A stretch of DNA of 9,725 nucleotides, taken from assembly GCA_012963075.1 (NCBI GenBank), contig DTWI01000028.1, forward strand, positions 1 through 9,725. Reading direction: 5' to 3'. Under the pieces are notes generated by a model, which saw nothing but the letters and a program-made list of their open reading frames with translations, searched no databases and was not told the origin of the DNA. Made by a program: the position numbers and the translations under genes. Numbering within the stretch: the stretch's first letter is position 1; every line of letters starts with the position of its first letter. This stretch comes from Fidelibacterota bacterium (GTDB lineage: Bacteria > Marinisomatota > Marinisomatia > Marinisomatales > Marinisomataceae). Below are positions 7,123-9,725 of the stretch, in pieces.

Positions 7123-7822
7123 ATAAAAATACCAGTATTAAAGTTAGTATCAAGAAAATTAGCATTGGTTCCCATGTTAAGAAAGGATAGTTAATAAATT
7201 TTTCTCTTGATGTAATCATAGAATTTGAGGGCACAGAATTATCTGTACTTATATTTTCAGAATATTGTATCGATGTCAAACCATGCGGGTTAAAATAACT
7301 TAAGGAAAGATTTATTGGTTTATTTGATTGATAATTATCTATTAATCCTTGCAAAAAATTTAGACCATTTTGATCTTTTATTTCTTCAAGATTAATATCA
7401 TTCACTGATGCAATAAATTCTTGTGAGGCAAATGGTAGGTGGAATGCCATCATCAATGTACTTATATCACTTAGCGATTCAAATTGATATGAAAAATTTC
7501 TTGGTCCAGGAACTTGATTATATCTATTTAAAAAAAGATAAATTTTATGTTCACCATCTTTTTCAACCGAAGCAACAGATTGGTTCTCAACCTTTAACAC
7601 TTGCTCAAATAATTCATCATTATTTGACACCAGATATAGAACTGAATCGACTTCAGTTGGCAATCTAAATTTATGTTGGTTAGAAGAGTTTGTATCAAAT
7701 TTATATTCTATCATAATTCCTTGATAGTAATACTCCGGATAGATTGTAACCGACAGGGTATCAATAATAGATTGCGAAAATGTACAGCTTATAAATAAAA
7801 TAAAAACAAATCTCTTGCTCAT
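7091..7822 (-). CDS. Unrecognised exported single-pass membrane protein
   Basis: I do not recognise this family. The 243-residue protein begins with a short signal peptide (MSKRFVFILFISCTFS), probably cut near residue 16. Cys13 is preceded by Phe-Ile-Ser, a poor lipobox, but lipidation cannot be excluded. Residues 17-215 look periplasmic and beta-rich, with many Ser, Asn and aromatic residues, no Cys pair and no obvious catalytic motif. A hydrophobic segment at about 217-234 is followed by a charged tail ending SNRRKNN, so the likely topology is type I: domain outside, short basic tail inside. The gene lies 3 bases after the CPBP protease gene and overlaps the lipoprotein gene by 32 bases, which suggests the three are made together. 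A role as partner, regulator or substrate of the neighbouring protease or lipoprotein is possible but unproven. The signal peptide, topology and gene packing support a real gene. Confidence 0.8.
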   Translation of the reverse strand: MSKRFVFILFISCTFSQSIIDTLSVTIYPEYYYQGIMIEYKFDTNSSNQHKFRLPTEVDSVLYLVSNNDELFEQVLKVENQSVASVEKDGEHKIYLFLNRYNQVPGPRNFSYQFESLSDISTLMMAFHLPFASQEFIASVNDINLEEIKDQNGLNFLQGLIDNYQSNKPINLSLSYFNPHGLTSIQYSENISTDNSVPSNSMITSREKFINYPFLTWEPMLIFLILTLILVFLYEISNRRKNN

Positions 7823-7825
7823 CTT

Positions 7826-8521
7826 CTAAGTTAATAGAAAAATAACAAATATATCATAAAATGAATGAGTAATGGCAGTAATTCCGAAGCCTCTTTGGAC
7901 ATATAAAGATGCCAAAAATATACCAGCAATAAATCGGACGGCAAAAGCTTCTTGGTTAAATGATTCTGCTCCAATAAAATGAAATAAAGAAAACAAAATT
8001 GCCGAAAGAATTACAGCATAGAAATTTGCAGAAAACTTACCCAGTCGAAACAAAAATTTTATTGATTGATAAGATATATAGATTAACAACACTCTAAAAA
8101 TGAGTTCTTCATAAATGCCGGCACCCAAAGACAAAATCATATTACAATAGATATCATTAGTAGAAACATCCATTAAATAAAGATTGCCCATCAAAAAAAA
8201 TAAGATACTAGCATATACCATAGATTCAAGGAACATTACACCTAAATATGGTCTAGAAATACTCAATGAATTAAAATGGCGCTTCTGATAATAAATGATT
8301 ATTAATAGAATAAACAAAAAGATTATTGATGATACATAAATAACGTCAAATCCTAACTTTAATATTATTTGTTCAATCAATACATCGGCACCATTTTGGA
8401 TATAATTAAATTCTATGTTTCTCATCCAAAAAATACCTAGTTCATAGATAAGGAAAATTGGTAAAGTGATAATAAAACTATAAAGAGGTGAACTAGATTT
8501 TCTAAAATAGTCTTTAATCAT
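7826..8521 (-). CDS. CPBP family glutamic-type intramembrane protease
   Basis: The 231-residue polytopic membrane protein carries the full CPBP (Abi/CAAX-protease-like) signature: EELIFR at 138-143 (motif EExxxR, with the catalytic Glu), FSLFH at 177-181 (FxxxH) and HSFYD at 219-223 (HxxxD/N). Hydrophobic stretches near 14-32, 59-77, 95-112, 125-150, 166-183, 194-207 and 212-230 suggest about six to eight membrane passes. These enzymes cut within or near membrane segments; related eukaryotic Rce1 trims prenylated CAAX proteins, while bacterial members act in processing of peptides or envelope proteins, often with unknown substrates. The ATG at 8521 follows the lepA TGA after one base (TGATATG), with no Shine-Dalgarno, so translation probably depends on lepA. 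The next gene encodes a single-pass membrane protein that could be a substrate, though this is speculative. The family call is strong; the function is not known. Confidence 0.88.
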   Translation of the reverse strand: MIKDYFRKSSSPLYSFIITLPIFLIYELGIFWMRNIEFNYIQNGADVLIEQIILKLGFDVIYVSSIIFLFILLIIIYYQKRHFNSLSISRPYLGVMFLESMVYASILFFLMGNLYLMDVSTNDIYCNMILSLGAGIYEELIFRVLLIYISYQSIKFLFRLGKFSANFYAVILSAILFSLFHFIGAESFNQEAFAVRFIAGIFLASLYVQRGFGITAITHSFYDIFVIFLLT

Positions 8522-8522
8522 A

Positions 8523-9725
8523 TCAAATCTTCAATACAGCTAATAAAGCTTCTTGAGGAACTTCTACTTTTCCAATCATACGCATTCTTTTTTTGCCCTT
8601 TTTTTGCTTTTGAAGAAGTTTCTTTTTTCGTGTTACATCACCGCCATATAATTTTTCAGTCACATTCTTTCTAAATGGAGCAATATTCGTTCTTGCAATA
8701 ACCCTAGTACCGATAGAAGCCTGAATAGGAATCTGAATTTGTTGTCTCGGAATAAGTTCTTTTAACTTTTGACACAATGCTAACCCGCGATGATAAGAAT
8801 CTTTCTTAGAACAAATCATTGATAAGGCATCAACAGGTTCTTTATTAATAAGAATATCTAGCTTATCCAATTTGCTTTTTTTGTATTCTTTAAATGTATA
8901 ATCAAACGACGCATACCCTTTTGAAGCAGATTTAATAGAATCATAAAAATCAAAAATTATTTCAGCCAATGGTAAATCATAAATTAATTGTACTTTAGAA
9001 CTTGATAGATAGGAGGTTGATTTATAACGTCCTCTTCTATCTTGACAAATCTTCATTATATTTCCAATATATTCTGTTGGAGTTAAAATTTCTGCTGTAA
9101 CAATCGGCTCTAGAATATCTTCTAAAATCTTTGGTGGTGGTAATAAAGCAGGTCTATGAACTTCAACTTGAGTTTTATCTTTTAGATTTGCTAAATATTT
9201 CACGTTGGGGCTTGTTGTAACAATCGAAAGGTCGAATTCACGCTCTAACCTTTCTTGAATTATCTCCATATGCAGTAACCCCAAGAACCCACAACGATAT
9301 CCAAACCCTAAAGCATCACTTACTTCTGGTTCAAAAACAAGAGAAGAATCATTAAGTTTTAACTTTTCAAGAGCCGTACGTAAACCATCATAATCATCTG
9401 CATCAGAAGGAAATAATCCTGAAAAAACCATCGGTTTAATCTTTTGAAAACCAGACAAAGCCTTAGAACAAGGATTATTAACTGTGGTAATTGTATCTCC
9501 AGGCAATACATGCTCAATATCTCTAATATTTGCTATAATATAACCGACTTCGCCCCTTTCCAGTGATGGAGCTTTTTTCCGATCAATTACAAAATGTCCA
9601 ACTTCGTCAACTTCATAGTAAGTATCATGAGAAAAAAATTTAATTTTCATACCACGTTGAATAGATCCTTCATAAATACGAACATATGCAACAACTCCTC
9701 TATATTTATCAAAAATAGAATCAAA
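8523..9725 (-). CDS. lepA: Elongation factor 4 (LepA), 5' end outside window
   Basis: LepA/EF4 is a ribosome-associated GTPase linked to translation initiation, ribosome biogenesis and back-translocation. The frame stays open to the right edge: 25 codons upstream of an internal Met at 9650 read FDSIFDKYRGVVAYVRIYEG, which is the LepA domain II start, so that Met is not the true start. The window holds 400 residues of a protein usually near 600. The missing part of about 200 residues is the GTPase domain, so nucleotide-binding motifs cannot be checked here. Present are domain II; the EF-G-like domain with FSGLFPSDADDYDGL and ALGFGYRCGFLGLLHMEIIQ; the domain V region with RRGRYKSTSYL; and the LepA-specific C-terminal domain with LYGGDVTRKKKLLQKQKKG and IGKVEVPQEALLAVLKI at the end. 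It is the first visible gene of the minus-strand run, ending one base before the CPBP protease start. The promoter lies outside the window. Confidence 0.97.
   Translation of the reverse strand, partial: FDSIFDKYRGVVAYVRIYEGSIQRGMKIKFFSHDTYYEVDEVGHFVIDRKKAPSLERGEVGYIIANIRDIEHVLPGDTITTVNNPCSKALSGFQKIKPMVFSGLFPSDADDYDGLRTALEKLKLNDSSLVFEPEVSDALGFGYRCGFLGLLHMEIIQERLEREFDLSIVTTSPNVKYLANLKDKTQVEVHRPALLPPPKILEDILEPIVTAEILTPTEYIGNIMKICQDRRGRYKSTSYLSSSKVQLIYDLPLAEIIFDFYDSIKSASKGYASFDYTFKEYKKSKLDKLDILINKEPVDALSMICSKKDSYHRGLALCQKLKELIPRQQIQIPIQASIGTRVIARTNIAPFRKNVTEKLYGGDVTRKKKLLQKQKKGKKRMRMIGKVEVPQEALLAVLKI

Noticed and set aside
9648..9650. ATG at 9650 as the lepA start
   Set aside because: The frame stays open for 25 more codons to the right edge and those codons match LepA domain II, so the gene is cut by the window and this Met is internal.
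1..9725. CRISPR arrays, tRNA or rRNA genes, insertion sequences, phage or defence genes
   Set aside because: No spaced direct repeats, cloverleaf-like segments, transposase motifs or terminal inverted repeats were seen, and nearly every base is covered by the genes described.

Overview
The window is an AT-rich, very compact stretch of a bacterial chromosome, almost entirely coding. The gene set suggests a Gram-negative member of the FCB group: an S9B dipeptidyl peptidase IV, a PpiD-type periplasmic foldase with an FCB-like C-terminus, a DUF4837-like lipoprotein, single-chain AccA and LepA, and starts without strong Shine-Dalgarno sequences. A marine lineage such as Marinimicrobia (SAR406) or a streamlined Bacteroidota relative would fit. 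No rRNA or other phylogenetic marker is present to settle this, so the assignment is inference.

Layout. The left block (1-2519) is on the minus strand. It holds dipeptidyl peptidase IV followed by a truncated lipoprotein gene at the left edge, which reads as the start of a nucleotide pyrophosphatase/phosphodiesterase-like enzyme; the two overlap by 11 bases. A gap of about 100 bases (2520-2618) is the only real intergenic region. It separates the peptidase gene from the divergent plus-strand ppiD-like gene (2619-4454). That gene meets accA tail to tail, with the two stop codons overlapping.

The right block (4451-9725) is a minus-strand run of six genes with gaps of 3 bases or less, or overlaps. 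In transcription order it is lepA (5' end outside the window), a CPBP intramembrane protease, an unrecognised single-pass membrane protein, a DUF4837-like lipoprotein, a polyprenol-phosphate mannosyltransferase-like GT2 enzyme, and accA. This looks like one transcription unit.

Functionally the region mixes translation (LepA), lipid synthesis (AccA), lipid-linked sugar supply (GT2) and envelope biology (foldase, CPBP protease, lipoproteins, exported peptidase). I see no mobile element, phage gene, CRISPR array, RNA gene or defence module. I found no convincing new system. The points most worth a second look are the unknown membrane protein/lipoprotein pair inside the lepA-accA run, an acidic insertion in the peptidase, and the degenerate second parvulin-like region in the foldase.
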